Program-made: the position numbers and the translations under genes
The notes under the pieces: model-generated
Told to the model about the DNA's origin: nothing
Databases searched by the model: none
The model's input: the letters and a program-made list of their open reading frames with translations, nothing else
Assembly (NCBI GenBank): GCA_009377745.1
Contig: WHTK01000004.1
Span: forward strand, 62,001 to 126,000
Length of the DNA: 64,000 nt
Reading direction: 5' to 3'
From: Dehalococcoidia bacterium
Lineage (GTDB): Bacteria > Chloroflexota > Dehalococcoidia > DSTF01 > WHTK01
Shown: positions 9,132-17,728 of the stretch, piece by piece
Position numbering within the stretch: the first letter of the stretch is position 1
Layout: the number at the start of each line of letters is the position of its first letter

Positions 9132-10760
9132 CTACTGCTCGATCGGGAGCGCGAAGCAGAGCTCGGTACCGCCGCCATCACGCGCCTGAGCCCAGATGCG
9201 GCCGTTTTGCGCCTCCATCAGGCGCTTGCAAACCGTGAGGCCAATGCCCACGCCGGGCACCAGATCCCGGAGCGGCTCTGAGCGGAAGAATGGCTGGAAC
9301 ACGGACTCGATCTCTTCCCGCGGTATTCCGTGCCCGCGGTCCAGGACTCGCACCGTGGCTTCCTGCTCAGCGCACTCCAGAGATATCTCAATCGGCAAGC
9401 GCTTGGGGCTGTACTTCTCGGCGTTGTTGAGCAGGTTGCGCACCACCAGCTCCAGATAGGTCGGGTTGGCGGCAACGCACGTCTGACCATCCTCGATGTG
9501 CAGGTCGATGTGGCGGCTGGGATGGCTGCGATGATGCAAATCCTTCATCCGTTCCAGCACCCTGGCAATGAGGACGGGCTCCACGTCGTAAGCGCGACGG
9601 TCGGCGTCCCGCGCCAGCGCCAGCAAGTTCTCGATGATCAGGTGCAGCCGCTCCGAGTCCTGCTTGATATCGTCCAGGGCGGAGGCAACCGCCTCGCGGT
9701 CCAGGCTAGACATGAGCCGCTGCAGCACCTGGGCGTTGCCGTAGATCGTCGTAATCGGCGTCCGCAGCTCGTGAGACATCATGCCCAGGAATTCATCCTT
9801 GGCGCGGTTCGCCTGTCGAAGCTCATCCGCCACCTTGCGTGATGCAGCAAAGAGGCGGGCATTATCGACAATCACGCCGGCGCGGCTGGCCAGGCCGCGG
9901 GCCATAGCCAGCTCCTGCGGTGTGTAGCGGCGTCCCGATTCTGCCATCACCAGCGCGAGGGCGCCCAGGGTGCGGTTGCGCGCGCGCAGGGGCACGCAGA
10001 TCGCTGAAACCGCCCCGAGTTGCATGATCTCTTCCACGGCCTGAGGCGGCGCGACCTGCTGCAACCACTCTCGCGTGACGATGGGCACAAAAACCTCGCC
10101 ACCACGCATCAACACATGGGCGATGGTCTCGTCACAGCCGGGGGCGGATAGCCAGTCACGGACCCGGACCTGGCGCACGATTTCCGCCTTGGTAGGGTCC
10201 GTGCAGGCTACCTCCAGGCGCTGGATGATATTGCCCTCGCCCATGACGTCCACGGTGCAGATATCGGCCCAGTCCGGCACCGCCAGCTGGGCCAGGCGTC
10301 GCAGCGTCTGGTTGTAGTTCAGCGAGCTGGTCAGGGTCTGGACCGAGGTCGCGAAGAACTGACGCACATCCGCGGCCCGCTGATAGTCGTCAATGTCGGT
10401 TGCGGAGGCCACCCAGCCGGTTACGGACTCGTCAGGTTGGCGCAGCGGCGCCAGACGCAGCAGGTGCCAGCGGTACGCTCCATCGGCGCGGAGCAGGCGT
10501 AGCCGGAGATCGCCGGGCATTTCGTCGCTTAGGCAATGCATCCAGGAATCGAGCGCGGCAGCCGTGTCCGCCGCGTGGACCAGGGTCAGCCAGTCGCTCT
10601 CTGCCAGGGCGTCGGGCGAGATGCCGCTGTATTCGATACATGCGCGATTCGCGTACTGGATCGATCGGTCCGTAGCGCTGAGAAAGACGAGGTTGGGGAC
10701 AGCCTCTGCTACCAGGCGGCCGTCACTCAGTTTCAATCGTTCCGCGGAGCCGCTGGTCAT
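9132..10760 (-). CDS. PAS-GAF sensor histidine kinase (cytoplasmic)
   Basis: A 542-residue kinase without membrane helices. Residues about 15-125 form a PAS domain with a PAC-like end (GWVASATDIDDYQRA). Residues about 135-305 form a GAF domain ending in the usual IVDNARLF linker. The HisKA dimerisation helix carries His330 in MSHELRTPITTIYG, and the ATPase domain has the N-box NLLNNAEKYS, G1 DRGHGI and G2 GVGIGLTVCKR. It should sense a soluble ligand or redox/light signal and phosphorylate a response regulator. Candidates are the OmpR-type regulator at 7904 and the single-domain receiver at 11173, which is divergent from it across a 412-bp region containing a 12-bp palindrome. Confidence 0.93.
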   Translation of the reverse strand: MTSGSAERLKLSDGRLVAEAVPNLVFLSATDRSIQYANRACIEYSGISPDALAESDWLTLVHAADTAAALDSWMHCLSDEMPGDLRLRLLRADGAYRWHLLRLAPLRQPDESVTGWVASATDIDDYQRAADVRQFFATSVQTLTSSLNYNQTLRRLAQLAVPDWADICTVDVMGEGNIIQRLEVACTDPTKAEIVRQVRVRDWLSAPGCDETIAHVLMRGGEVFVPIVTREWLQQVAPPQAVEEIMQLGAVSAICVPLRARNRTLGALALVMAESGRRYTPQELAMARGLASRAGVIVDNARLFAASRKVADELRQANRAKDEFLGMMSHELRTPITTIYGNAQVLQRLMSSLDREAVASALDDIKQDSERLHLIIENLLALARDADRRAYDVEPVLIARVLERMKDLHHRSHPSRHIDLHIEDGQTCVAANPTYLELVVRNLLNNAEKYSPKRLPIEISLECAEQEATVRVLDRGHGIPREEIESVFQPFFRSEPLRDLVPGVGIGLTVCKRLMEAQNGRIWAQARDGGGTELCFALPIEQ

Positions 10761-11172
10761 GAGGGAGCGCGCCGCGTTTGAGAGGTTTTACAGCCTCCGG
10801 GTGACACGTTCAGAAAAGCCGCGTTTGCAGATGTGACGTAAGGTTAAACGCGCCAAGCTTTTTCATGCCCCACCCCCGATGGCCTAACTAGACGACAGCA
10901 TACGGAAGAAACGCATTTCAAAATCATAACGAGAAATGGTTACGTATCCACGTTTACGTAACCATTGTGAAAGCTATCGACAAAGAGGTGCTGGTCCCCG
11001 GATGGGGAGCCTGGGTCATAGCGCCGTTTCAAGATGATAAAAGGCGGCCACTTTGCTTGCGCTAAGCTGGTTATTGGCAAGGGAGTATGCTACCGTGCAA
11101 TTCACTGCGGGGCGCGTGTGCGGGTCAATCGTGGATACCTGCAAAGCGCGGAGCAAGGGAATCTGACGGCTT
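10761..11172. promoter_or_regulatory. 412-bp divergent intergenic region with a 12-bp inverted repeat
   Basis: This region separates the PAS-GAF kinase (minus) from the receiver protein (plus). The notable content is a perfect palindrome AATGGTTACGTA (10935-10946) and TACGTAACCATT (10955-10966) with an 8-nt centre. It lies about 175 bp upstream of the kinase start and 207 bp upstream of the receiver start. The spacing and AT-rich surroundings (about 10905-10970) suit an operator or promoter, but a hairpin is equally possible. No other gene is visible here. Confidence 0.5.
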
Positions 11173-11583
11173 ATGAGTAGCTCTGGCTCACCTGTATCTA
11201 GCCTCGCTGACGGCGTAAAGGCGCGCACCAAAGCCTCCCTCTTTATCATCGATGATGACCGATCTCTGCTTCGTCTCCTGCGGCTGATCTTTGAGGACGC
11301 TGATTTTGACGTCCAGGCCTTCCCGGATGCGCAGGTAGCGCTGGCGGAGATTGCTCAACACGAACCCGACGCCATCATTCTCGACCTCGAAATGCCGGTG
11401 ATGAACGGCCGCGATTTCTACCGCGCGGTAAGAGAGGCCGGCCTCCAGACCCCCGTCCTTATCCTTTCGGCCTATGGCGCCCGCGCCGCCCAAATCGAGC
11501 TGGGGGCCGATGCCTATGTCGACAAGCCCTTCGAGCCTGAGCAGCTGATCGAAGCGATAACGAGACTGCTCAACCGGGCCTAG
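11173..11583 (+). CDS. single-domain response regulator (receiver only)
   Basis: A 136-residue CheY-like receiver preceded by a ~20-residue N-terminal tail. It has the acidic cluster Asp27-Asp29 in FIIDDDRSLL, phosphoacceptor Asp71 in IILDLEMPVMNG, Ser99 in place of the usual Thr, and Lys118 in YVDKPFEP. There is no output domain, so it probably acts by protein contact or in a phosphorelay. It is divergent from the PAS-GAF kinase and convergent with a small membrane protein gene. The ATG at 11173 has only a distant AAGGGA site. Confidence 0.9.
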   Translation: MSSSGSPVSSLADGVKARTKASLFIIDDDRSLLRLLRLIFEDADFDVQAFPDAQVALAEIAQHEPDAIILDLEMPVMNGRDFYRAVREAGLQTPVLILSAYGARAAQIELGADAYVDKPFEPEQLIEAITRLLNRA

Positions 11584-11593
11584 TACTCGTCCC

Positions 11594-12121
11594 TCAGGCG
11601 ACGCGCTGTACTTCGGCAGCCGGCGGCGCCGAAGCTGGCGCCGGCCTCTCGGATGGCAGTTTGGCGAGGAAGATCGCCAGGTTGACGAGCTTCGAGAGGA
11701 TGAAGAAGAACAGCAGCCCGCCCAGGATCGCCACCAGGTAGACTTCCATCGCTACCAGGGTGGCAAACTCCAGGACGCCCGTCATCCTTATCGATTGCGA
11801 AGGCTCCAGGTCTTGAAACGGTGAGATCAGGAAGTCGGTGGCGCTGAAAACGGAGCGCATCAGCCATGTTTCCAAGCTCTGCCTGGTCAGCTGAGCCCAG
11901 AGGCGCGCCGCCAGCAACCCTTCGACGATGAGACCGGCCAGCAGCACCAGCCAGGCCAAACGTCCGGCGAGATAGCGCACCTTGAAGGCCGCCGCCAGCA
12001 CATCCTTACTGGACTCCATCAGCTTGGGCGCCCACTCTGACCAGGAGCGCATGCTGATCTCGAACGTCAGCCCCTCGCCTCTGTCTCCGGCGCCCTTGGG
12101 GCCATTCATCGTCACGTTCAT
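11594..12121 (-). CDS. small membrane protein, YggT-like architecture
   Basis: A 175-residue protein with two clear hydrophobic segments (about 50-72 and 120-150) separated by a loop containing SATDFLISPFQDLEP. A two-helix unit with a 'D-x-x-x-SPF' turn after an Arg-rich first helix is reminiscent of YggT proteins, though I would not assign it firmly. The C-terminus is Ala/Pro-rich. It lies 35 nt downstream of the repeat lipoprotein gene on the same strand, so the two are probably co-transcribed envelope genes. It starts ATGAACGTGACG at 12121. Confidence 0.6.
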   Translation of the reverse strand: MNVTMNGPKGAGDRGEGLTFEISMRSWSEWAPKLMESSKDVLAAAFKVRYLAGRLAWLVLLAGLIVEGLLAARLWAQLTRQSLETWLMRSVFSATDFLISPFQDLEPSQSIRMTGVLEFATLVAMEVYLVAILGGLLFFFILSKLVNLAIFLAKLPSERPAPASAPPAAEVQRVA

Positions 12122-12156
12122 CTCAATCCTCCAAGCTTTCCGAAGCCCTCAACGGC

Positions 12157-12777
12157 TCACCGTTGCCCTGGCGGGCAGTTGCGCTGGAACCACTCTCGCT
12201 CCGGCGCTGACCGATACGAGGTCCCGCGGATTTCGTTGCAGTCCGTCCGGTCTGGCCCCGAGCCGCCGCTCGGCACAGATGGGCAGTTGTTGCGATACCA
12301 CTCGCGCTCTGAGCCGGAGCGATAGGGCGTGCCGCGAATCTCATCGCAGTTGGTGCGGTCGCCCTGCTGCGGCTGAGATGGGTTGGGATTGCTAGACCGG
12401 TTCTGGTTGCCCATGCAGTTATCCAGGTACCAGCGGCGCTGGTCATTGGACTCGTACGGTTTGCCGCGGATGGCCGCGCATTCTGAGGGCTCGCTGCTGG
12501 CCGGCCGCGAGCCGCTGGTCCGCGCCGGCGATTGCGGCACGCTAACCGGCGGCCACTGATTGCAGTTCTCCTCATACCAGGAGCGCTCGTCGTTAGAGCG
12601 GAAGACCGTGCCCTGTATTTCACCGCAGTCGCTTCGGTCCGGCATCGGCGTTGGGTCTTGAAGAAGGGGCAACTCCGGCGCCGCGTCTCCCACCGTGACG
12701 CAGCCCACGGCCAGCGCGACTAGCGCCAGTAAGACGACTGCGGAGACAAGGCGGGACACAGATCCCCTGGTTGGCAT
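12157..12777 (-). CDS. lipoprotein with four Cys-x20-Cys repeats
   Basis: A 206-residue secreted protein. The N-terminal signal peptide ends in a lipobox LAVG-C (Cys26). The mature part consists of four copies of a ~22-residue unit, Cys51-Cys72, Cys100-Cys121, Cys144-Cys165 and Cys180-Cys201. Each has exactly 20 residues between its cysteines and the pattern C-x-x-I-(R/Q)-G-x-x-(Y/F)-x-S-x-x-x-(R)-x-W-(Y/F)-x-x-N-C. The linkers are Ser/Pro/Gly/Asn-rich. One disulfide per repeat is the obvious inference. I do not recognise a named domain. Upstream of, and probably co-transcribed with, the small membrane protein at 11594. Confidence 0.72.
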   Translation of the reverse strand: MPTRGSVSRLVSAVVLLALVALAVGCVTVGDAAPELPLLQDPTPMPDRSDCGEIQGTVFRSNDERSWYEENCNQWPPVSVPQSPARTSGSRPASSEPSECAAIRGKPYESNDQRRWYLDNCMGNQNRSSNPNPSQPQQGDRTNCDEIRGTPYRSGSEREWYRNNCPSVPSGGSGPDRTDCNEIRGTSYRSAPEREWFQRNCPPGQR

Positions 12778-12893
12778 GGCTCATGATCGCCCGTGGCACG
12801 AACACGGCGAGTGAAAGCTGGGCCTCGCGCGATTTCAGATCGCTTACATCAACGGTCGCTTGCGAATGGACAGGATGTGAGACCCCAGAGCGC

Positions 12894-15302
12894 CTAGGTC
12901 CTGTCGCTGGCGGTGACCTCTACGGAAGCGTCCTCTAACGCCAGAGGCAGCGCGAAACCGACTTCGAGGCCGCCGCCTTCGCGAGGAGATGCCCAGATAC
13001 GCCCTGCCATCGCTTCGATCAGGCGTTTGCAGACGGTCAGGCCCAGTCCCTTGCCCTGTGCCTGTCGCGCCGTACGCTGGGAACGGTAGAAGCTATCGAA
13101 GATCTGATCCATCTCTTCGGGCGCGACGCCGGGTCCCCGATCGAGGACGCGCACGACGCTTTCGCCGTCCTGGACGCTGAGCTCAACCTCGATGGGCAGG
13201 CCGGAATCGGAATACTTGTCGGCGTTAGTGATCAGGTTGTTAAGGACCTGATGGACGTAGGTGGTCTCTGCCAGGATGTTGCGAGGCTCTTTGCCGCCAC
13301 GGACTTCTACGGGCCTTCCTGGATGGCGATTCGTAAACTGCTTCACCACCTGCTCAATGATTGGGTTCAACTCCACCGGCTCCCTGACGACTTCCTCACT
13401 GAGGTCGGCGCGAGCGATCGCCAGCAGGTCTTCCACCAGGCGGTAGAGACGCTCGGCTTCATCCTCAATCGAGGCGATCATCTCGTCTGTAGACTCCTCC
13501 GGCAGAGAGCGCCGCCGCGAGTGCAGCAGGCGGGCGCCGCCGAAGATCGTGGTGATCGGCGTCCGCAGCTCGTGAGAGATCAGGGCCAGGAACTCATCCT
13601 TGGCGGTGTTGGCGCGCCGTAGCTGCGCCTGGACTTCCTGGGCCTCGCTGTAGAGCCTCGCATTCTCGAGGACGATGCTTGCCCGGCGCGCCAGGCCACG
13701 CGCCAGACCCTGCTGATACTCATCGAAGGCGCCGGGTCGGGAATCAAGCAAGAACAGCGCGCCCTGGCGTTCGCCCGTCCGGGAGACGACTGGTAGGCCG
13801 AGAAAGCTGCGTAACGTCAGCCCTTTATCGCCATTGCTCTGGTCGCCCTTGCTTGGGCGCCTTCCCGGCAGCGCTGCCAACTCGGCCGCGTAGACGCTTT
13901 CGCCGTTGAAGGTCCGTTCCAGGATCGCATCGTCGGGTCTCATGGGGAAGGAGCCATCGCCACCAGCGACGCTGAGCAGCTCGAAGCCGCCACCCGGCTC
14001 ACTGCTCTTGTGGAACAGGGCTGCAACCTCGGCGCGAGTCACATCCACGGAGGCCTGCGTGATCGATGCGACCGCCTTGTTGAAGTCGAGCTCGGTCGCC
14101 AGCGATTCGCCCACGCGGTCCAGGGTCTCGAGGACGCGTGCCTGGCTTGCCAGCCTTTCTTCCCTTTCGACAACGGCGCGGCTCATGCCGGCCATAGCCG
14201 TCTCCAGCTTGTAGACCTCGGCATCGCGGGCGGCGTCCGGGACCAGGGGGCGCTCGCCGCGAGCGATCGCCTCAGCCGCGGCCGAGAGCGCGCTCAACGG
14301 CCTGGACAGGCGGTTGGCGATCAAGATCATCGCCGCGAATCCCGCCAACAACAGGCCGCCCATGATCAGCAGGTCGCGGCGAAAGCGGCTCTCCAGGGGG
14401 CCGTCCACGATCCGGGTTGGGACCGTCAGGCCCACCACCCAGTCGGTCTGCGATACAGGCGCGTAGGCGCCATGCCGTTTCTCATCGGCCGTGATCGGCG
14501 TCGTCTGGGATTCAATGGCGACCGACCTGCCGGCGCGAGCTTCCTGGTAAGCCGGCGAGTCAGCAAAGTCCACGGGCGGCAGCGTCTGATCAGGGTCGTC
14601 CGAGCGGTAGATCAATCGCCCCGCGTTATCGACGAGGCTGACTCGCGCGTCGCTTGGCAAATTGTCGGGCAAGCGGCGCACCAACTGGTTTGGATAAAAG
14701 GCGAGGACGAAGAAGAAGCGCCGTTCGCCCTCGGATGAGATGATGACGCGGGCATAAGCCAGGGTGGTCTGCCCGGACTGCAGGCCCGGTATCGCCCCTG
14801 ACCACGCCTCGTCCGCCCCCTCTTTCAGCGCCGCGATGTAGTTGCGGCTGGAGAGGTCTGTACCGTTGCCCTCCCCCGTGCTGCCCGTAAGGACGCGACC
14901 ATCAAGATCGGTGATAAAGATCGTCCTCAGGTTGCCGTAGCTTTCCGCCAGATGAGCCAGATAGGGTTGCAGGGCCGGGTTGTTGGCCGCGGCCTCCGGG
15001 GGCACCTCTCCCAGGGTAATCGTCGTGGAGAGGGCAAGGCTCTCCATGTCGCGCGCGAAACCGTCGATTAGCGCGGCAATCGTCTCGCTGATCGTCCGGA
15101 AGTTCTCAACTCTGCTCGTGCGTCGCTCGTCCAGATTTTCGAGGTGGGTGACGATGAGCAGGATCGAAATGGGGATAAAGACAGCCAGCAGGGCGAGCGC
15201 CAGCCGGGTGCGCAGACGCCAGGGACGGCGCCGCGGCAAATCTGACTCTGAAGGCTGGCTCATGGGTTGGTTTCGTGGCCTCATTTGCTGGTGACAGGAC
15301 AC
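12894..15302 (-). CDS. transmembrane sensor histidine kinase (dCache-HAMP-GAF-HisKA)
   Basis: An 802-residue membrane kinase. TM1 is at about 32-52, then a long extracytoplasmic dCache-type sensor (about 55-305, with TDLDGRVL and VDNAGRLIY blocks), TM2 at about 310-330, HAMP to about 380, GAF about 395-550, and HisKA with His577 in ISHELRTPITTIFGG. The ATPase domain has NLITNADKYS, DRGPGV and GKGLGLTVCKR. The kinase core closely resembles that of the PAS-GAF kinase at 9132, suggesting a shared recent ancestor or a shared target. A start at Met14 (MSQPSES) is also possible. No regulator is co-transcribed. Confidence 0.93.
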   Translation of the reverse strand: MSCHQQMRPRNQPMSQPSESDLPRRRPWRLRTRLALALLAVFIPISILLIVTHLENLDERRTSRVENFRTISETIAALIDGFARDMESLALSTTITLGEVPPEAAANNPALQPYLAHLAESYGNLRTIFITDLDGRVLTGSTGEGNGTDLSSRNYIAALKEGADEAWSGAIPGLQSGQTTLAYARVIISSEGERRFFFVLAFYPNQLVRRLPDNLPSDARVSLVDNAGRLIYRSDDPDQTLPPVDFADSPAYQEARAGRSVAIESQTTPITADEKRHGAYAPVSQTDWVVGLTVPTRIVDGPLESRFRRDLLIMGGLLLAGFAAMILIANRLSRPLSALSAAAEAIARGERPLVPDAARDAEVYKLETAMAGMSRAVVEREERLASQARVLETLDRVGESLATELDFNKAVASITQASVDVTRAEVAALFHKSSEPGGGFELLSVAGGDGSFPMRPDDAILERTFNGESVYAAELAALPGRRPSKGDQSNGDKGLTLRSFLGLPVVSRTGERQGALFLLDSRPGAFDEYQQGLARGLARRASIVLENARLYSEAQEVQAQLRRANTAKDEFLALISHELRTPITTIFGGARLLHSRRRSLPEESTDEMIASIEDEAERLYRLVEDLLAIARADLSEEVVREPVELNPIIEQVVKQFTNRHPGRPVEVRGGKEPRNILAETTYVHQVLNNLITNADKYSDSGLPIEVELSVQDGESVVRVLDRGPGVAPEEMDQIFDSFYRSQRTARQAQGKGLGLTVCKRLIEAMAGRIWASPREGGGLEVGFALPLALEDASVEVTASDRT

Positions 15303-15452
15303 CAGTTACTGCCGCTACAGATTACAAAACTCTCGCATAAGAGCGTTTCAAATCTATATCGGCGAGGGCTAAAAGGCTCTCGGAACAATAAGCGGCCGGG
15401 TCCGTCCGCCGCAATGTTTACAACGATAACAGGCCGTTAGCGCCGCACGCTT

Positions 15453-15644
15453 GTGCACGAAGCCGACATGGCGGGCGACTGGGTCCTGCCGGAAGCGGTG
15501 GCTCAGGACCAGAGATGGCTCTGCCCGAGCTGCGGCTATAGCCGGCCGGTTGTCTACGCCGTTGAGCGCTCCGCGAGAGAGTCAGAACCCAACGGCCGCT
15601 TCAGCCGCGCCATCCGGCCGCTGCTAATGAAGCGCTACCGCTAA
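15453..15644 (+). CDS. hypothetical small protein with one CPSCGYS knuckle
   Basis: A 63-residue frame from GTG 15453 containing one CPSCGYS zinc-knuckle-like motif near residue 24 and a basic C-terminus (PLLMKRYR). A single CxxC cannot bind zinc alone, so it would need a partner or dimer. It is divergent from the large membrane kinase. No good ribosome site is visible, so coding status is uncertain. Confidence 0.35.
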   Translation: MHEADMAGDWVLPEAVAQDQRWLCPSCGYSRPVVYAVERSARESEPNGRFSRAIRPLLMKRYR

Positions 15645-15818
15645 GTCCCTTCCTCCGTCCCTACCACAAACGTGCCCACCGCGCCTATCGGAGGGCTGCT
15701 TCGCTGTTCGCGGCGTCTCTCAGCCGCCTCGTGAAAAGCCCCCAGTCCGCGGGCCAGGACGAGGAATGCGCCCTGCTGAGCGTAATCGGTAGGAGCAGCG
15801 AAGCGATCTGGCGCCGGA

Positions 15819-17477
15819 TCAGACCTTCTCGGTCACGCGATACTCCATGCGCCGGCCGAGCATGAGGCGGACCTGCGAATCGAGGGCGGGGAGAGCGGAG
15901 AAGAAGAAGGTTATCGGCGGGATCAAGAGCCAGTGGATATAAGCGAAGGCTCTACGGCCCGTCGATAGCGACGGCGGGGCCGGCGGTCGCAGGTGCCGGT
16001 CTGTGGTGATGATGATCAGGTAGCAGAGCATGCAGGGCGAGAGGATGAGGGTGGTGATAGTCACCCAGCTGGGCAAGAAGGTCTCGCCGATGAGCCCATC
16101 CATGTAGAACCACTCCGGTGTCAGCAGGTCGCCCGTGATCACTCCATACATCGTCGGGATGAAGCCGCCGAGCGTGATGAAGAACCACTGCGTGGACCAG
16201 GAAAGATGATTCTCGAACATGTACCAGAAGCGCAAAAGGCGCTTCTGCAGCGGGATATCGTGCCGGTTGAAGACGTGGTTGAGGACGTAAGGCGTATCGG
16301 CGGCGCCCCAGGCCCAGCGCTGGACCTGCAGGTACTGGTTGACGTAGGTCTCCTTGGGCGTATGTGAGAGAGCGCCATCGTTGCCGATTGGCAGGTGGAT
16401 GGGCTTGACGTCCACGTTGCCGCCGAGCCGGTAGAAGCACTTGAGGAACATGTGCCAGTCCTCTGGGATGATATCCGTGTCCCAGTAGCCGACGTCGTGC
16501 GCCATACGCATCGAGAGGGTGTAGGTGGACTGGGAGAAGAGCACCTTGCGCTTGCGGCTGAGGCGGCTGAGGTGGATGAGGCCGCTAAGGGCGTTGGGGA
16601 TGCGCAGCGGCGCCGGCACCTGCCAGATGTTGTTGTAGAAGAAAATCGGCGCCTGCCAGAAGCGGCGGTAACGCGCCGGGTCGGTCGCGAAGTTATAGGT
16701 CAGGGCCTCGAAGTATTGCTCCGGGAAGAGCGTATCGGCGTCGCAGCTGGTCACGGTGAGGTTATCGATGTCCATGCCGCGGCGCCCGGCCAGCTCTTCG
16801 ACAGCGCAGCGGCCGGCCCAGGCTTCGTTGGAGGACTTGCCGCGCACCTCGCCGGGGATGTTACAGGGGTGGTAAGTGACGAGGAGGCTGTGGAAGGCGC
16901 CGCCAAACTCCCGGATCAGAATGGAGGCCTTCTGCCGGGCGCCCAGCTCGCCCTCCTCCATCGCCAGGACGGGGATGACGTTGTCGCGCGCGCCGGCGCA
17001 CTGGGCCATGGCCAGGAGGGTCAGGCGCAGCTTTTCGACCGATTCCTTGTAGTTGGGGATGATGACGACATGGCGGACGTCAGTCCAGGGAAGCACCGGC
17101 AGGCCACGTTCCGTGGCGAGGCGGTACTCGGCGCGCCAGTCCATGGCCTGGGCGCGGCGCATGAGCCGGACGCCCTTCATGACGTGAAAGGCGATGGTCC
17201 AGGACTTCCAGAGCCAGTAGACGTCGAAGATCAGCAGGCCAATGGCCATCTCGGCCGGTAGCCAGACGAAGCCCCAGATCAGGGTGCTGATCAGGAAGAG
17301 CGCCAGGCCTCCCGGCAGAATTTCGAGCAGCCGCTGCACGCCCCTCGGCCAGGCCGCGCCTTCGTCCGCGGGCCTAGCGCTGCGCCGTGCCGGAAGAGAA
17401 GGTGCGTAACCGGCAACAGCTATAGAACCAGGAGCGGGAAGATCGCGGGGCCTACGGGCGGGGAGTTCGACCGCCAT
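15819..17477 (-). CDS. membrane family-2 glycosyltransferase, under c-di-AMP riboswitch
   Basis: A 552-residue membrane glycosyltransferase. After an N-terminal tail come two membrane helices (about 55-90), then a GT-A catalytic domain with IIPNYKES (~140), the DxD-type CDAD (245-248), the acceptor-site IPEDW (Glu339/Asp340) and QVQRW (384-388, the processive-type QxxRW). At least three further membrane helices follow (about 405-545). This matches GT2 polymerase-like enzymes that build and extrude an envelope polysaccharide, though the sugar is unknown. The leader on the same strand contains a ydaO/yuaA riboswitch at 17529-17637, so expression should respond to c-di-AMP, consistent with a cell-envelope role. 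Confidence 0.85.
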   Translation of the reverse strand: MAVELPARRPRDLPAPGSIAVAGYAPSLPARRSARPADEGAAWPRGVQRLLEILPGGLALFLISTLIWGFVWLPAEMAIGLLIFDVYWLWKSWTIAFHVMKGVRLMRRAQAMDWRAEYRLATERGLPVLPWTDVRHVVIIPNYKESVEKLRLTLLAMAQCAGARDNVIPVLAMEEGELGARQKASILIREFGGAFHSLLVTYHPCNIPGEVRGKSSNEAWAGRCAVEELAGRRGMDIDNLTVTSCDADTLFPEQYFEALTYNFATDPARYRRFWQAPIFFYNNIWQVPAPLRIPNALSGLIHLSRLSRKRKVLFSQSTYTLSMRMAHDVGYWDTDIIPEDWHMFLKCFYRLGGNVDVKPIHLPIGNDGALSHTPKETYVNQYLQVQRWAWGAADTPYVLNHVFNRHDIPLQKRLLRFWYMFENHLSWSTQWFFITLGGFIPTMYGVITGDLLTPEWFYMDGLIGETFLPSWVTITTLILSPCMLCYLIIITTDRHLRPPAPPSLSTGRRAFAYIHWLLIPPITFFFSALPALDSQVRLMLGRRMEYRVTEKV

Positions 17478-17528
17478 TAGCAGCCGTCAATCAGCAAATA
17501 CGCCCCCTTCGAGGAAGCGCCTTCCTTA

Positions 17529-17637
17529 ACGCCTACGAGGTTAGCTGTCGGGTTAGGACCGGAAGGTAGCCCTGTCGCGCGAGCGACCTCACCCCTCAGA
17601 ATGGTTCCCCCGTTCCCTCTTGCGAGAGACTCGGCGT
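17529..17637 (-). promoter_or_regulatory. c-di-AMP riboswitch (ydaO/yuaA type)
   Basis: Read on the minus strand, this ~109-nt segment has the diagnostic ydaO elements in order: a 5' ACGCC, GGGGGAACC, GGGGTGAGGTC and CCCGACAGCTAACCTCGTAG, then GGCGT, which pairs with the 5' ACGCC as P1. The aptamer ends 51 nt before the glycosyltransferase start. The gap contains a small hairpin AGGAAG-GCG-CTTCCT (17512-17526) that may belong to the expression platform. Most characterised members are off-switches at high c-di-AMP. No diadenylate cyclase gene lies in this window. Confidence 0.9.
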
Positions 17638-17728
17638 GCTCAGTTGTTCCTCTGAGGGTAGGCCCCGTACTTGGCTGGCGTCAAGCCACTTCGTCTCATG
17701 GTTCTCTCACTTTAGCCTATAGGTCCAG

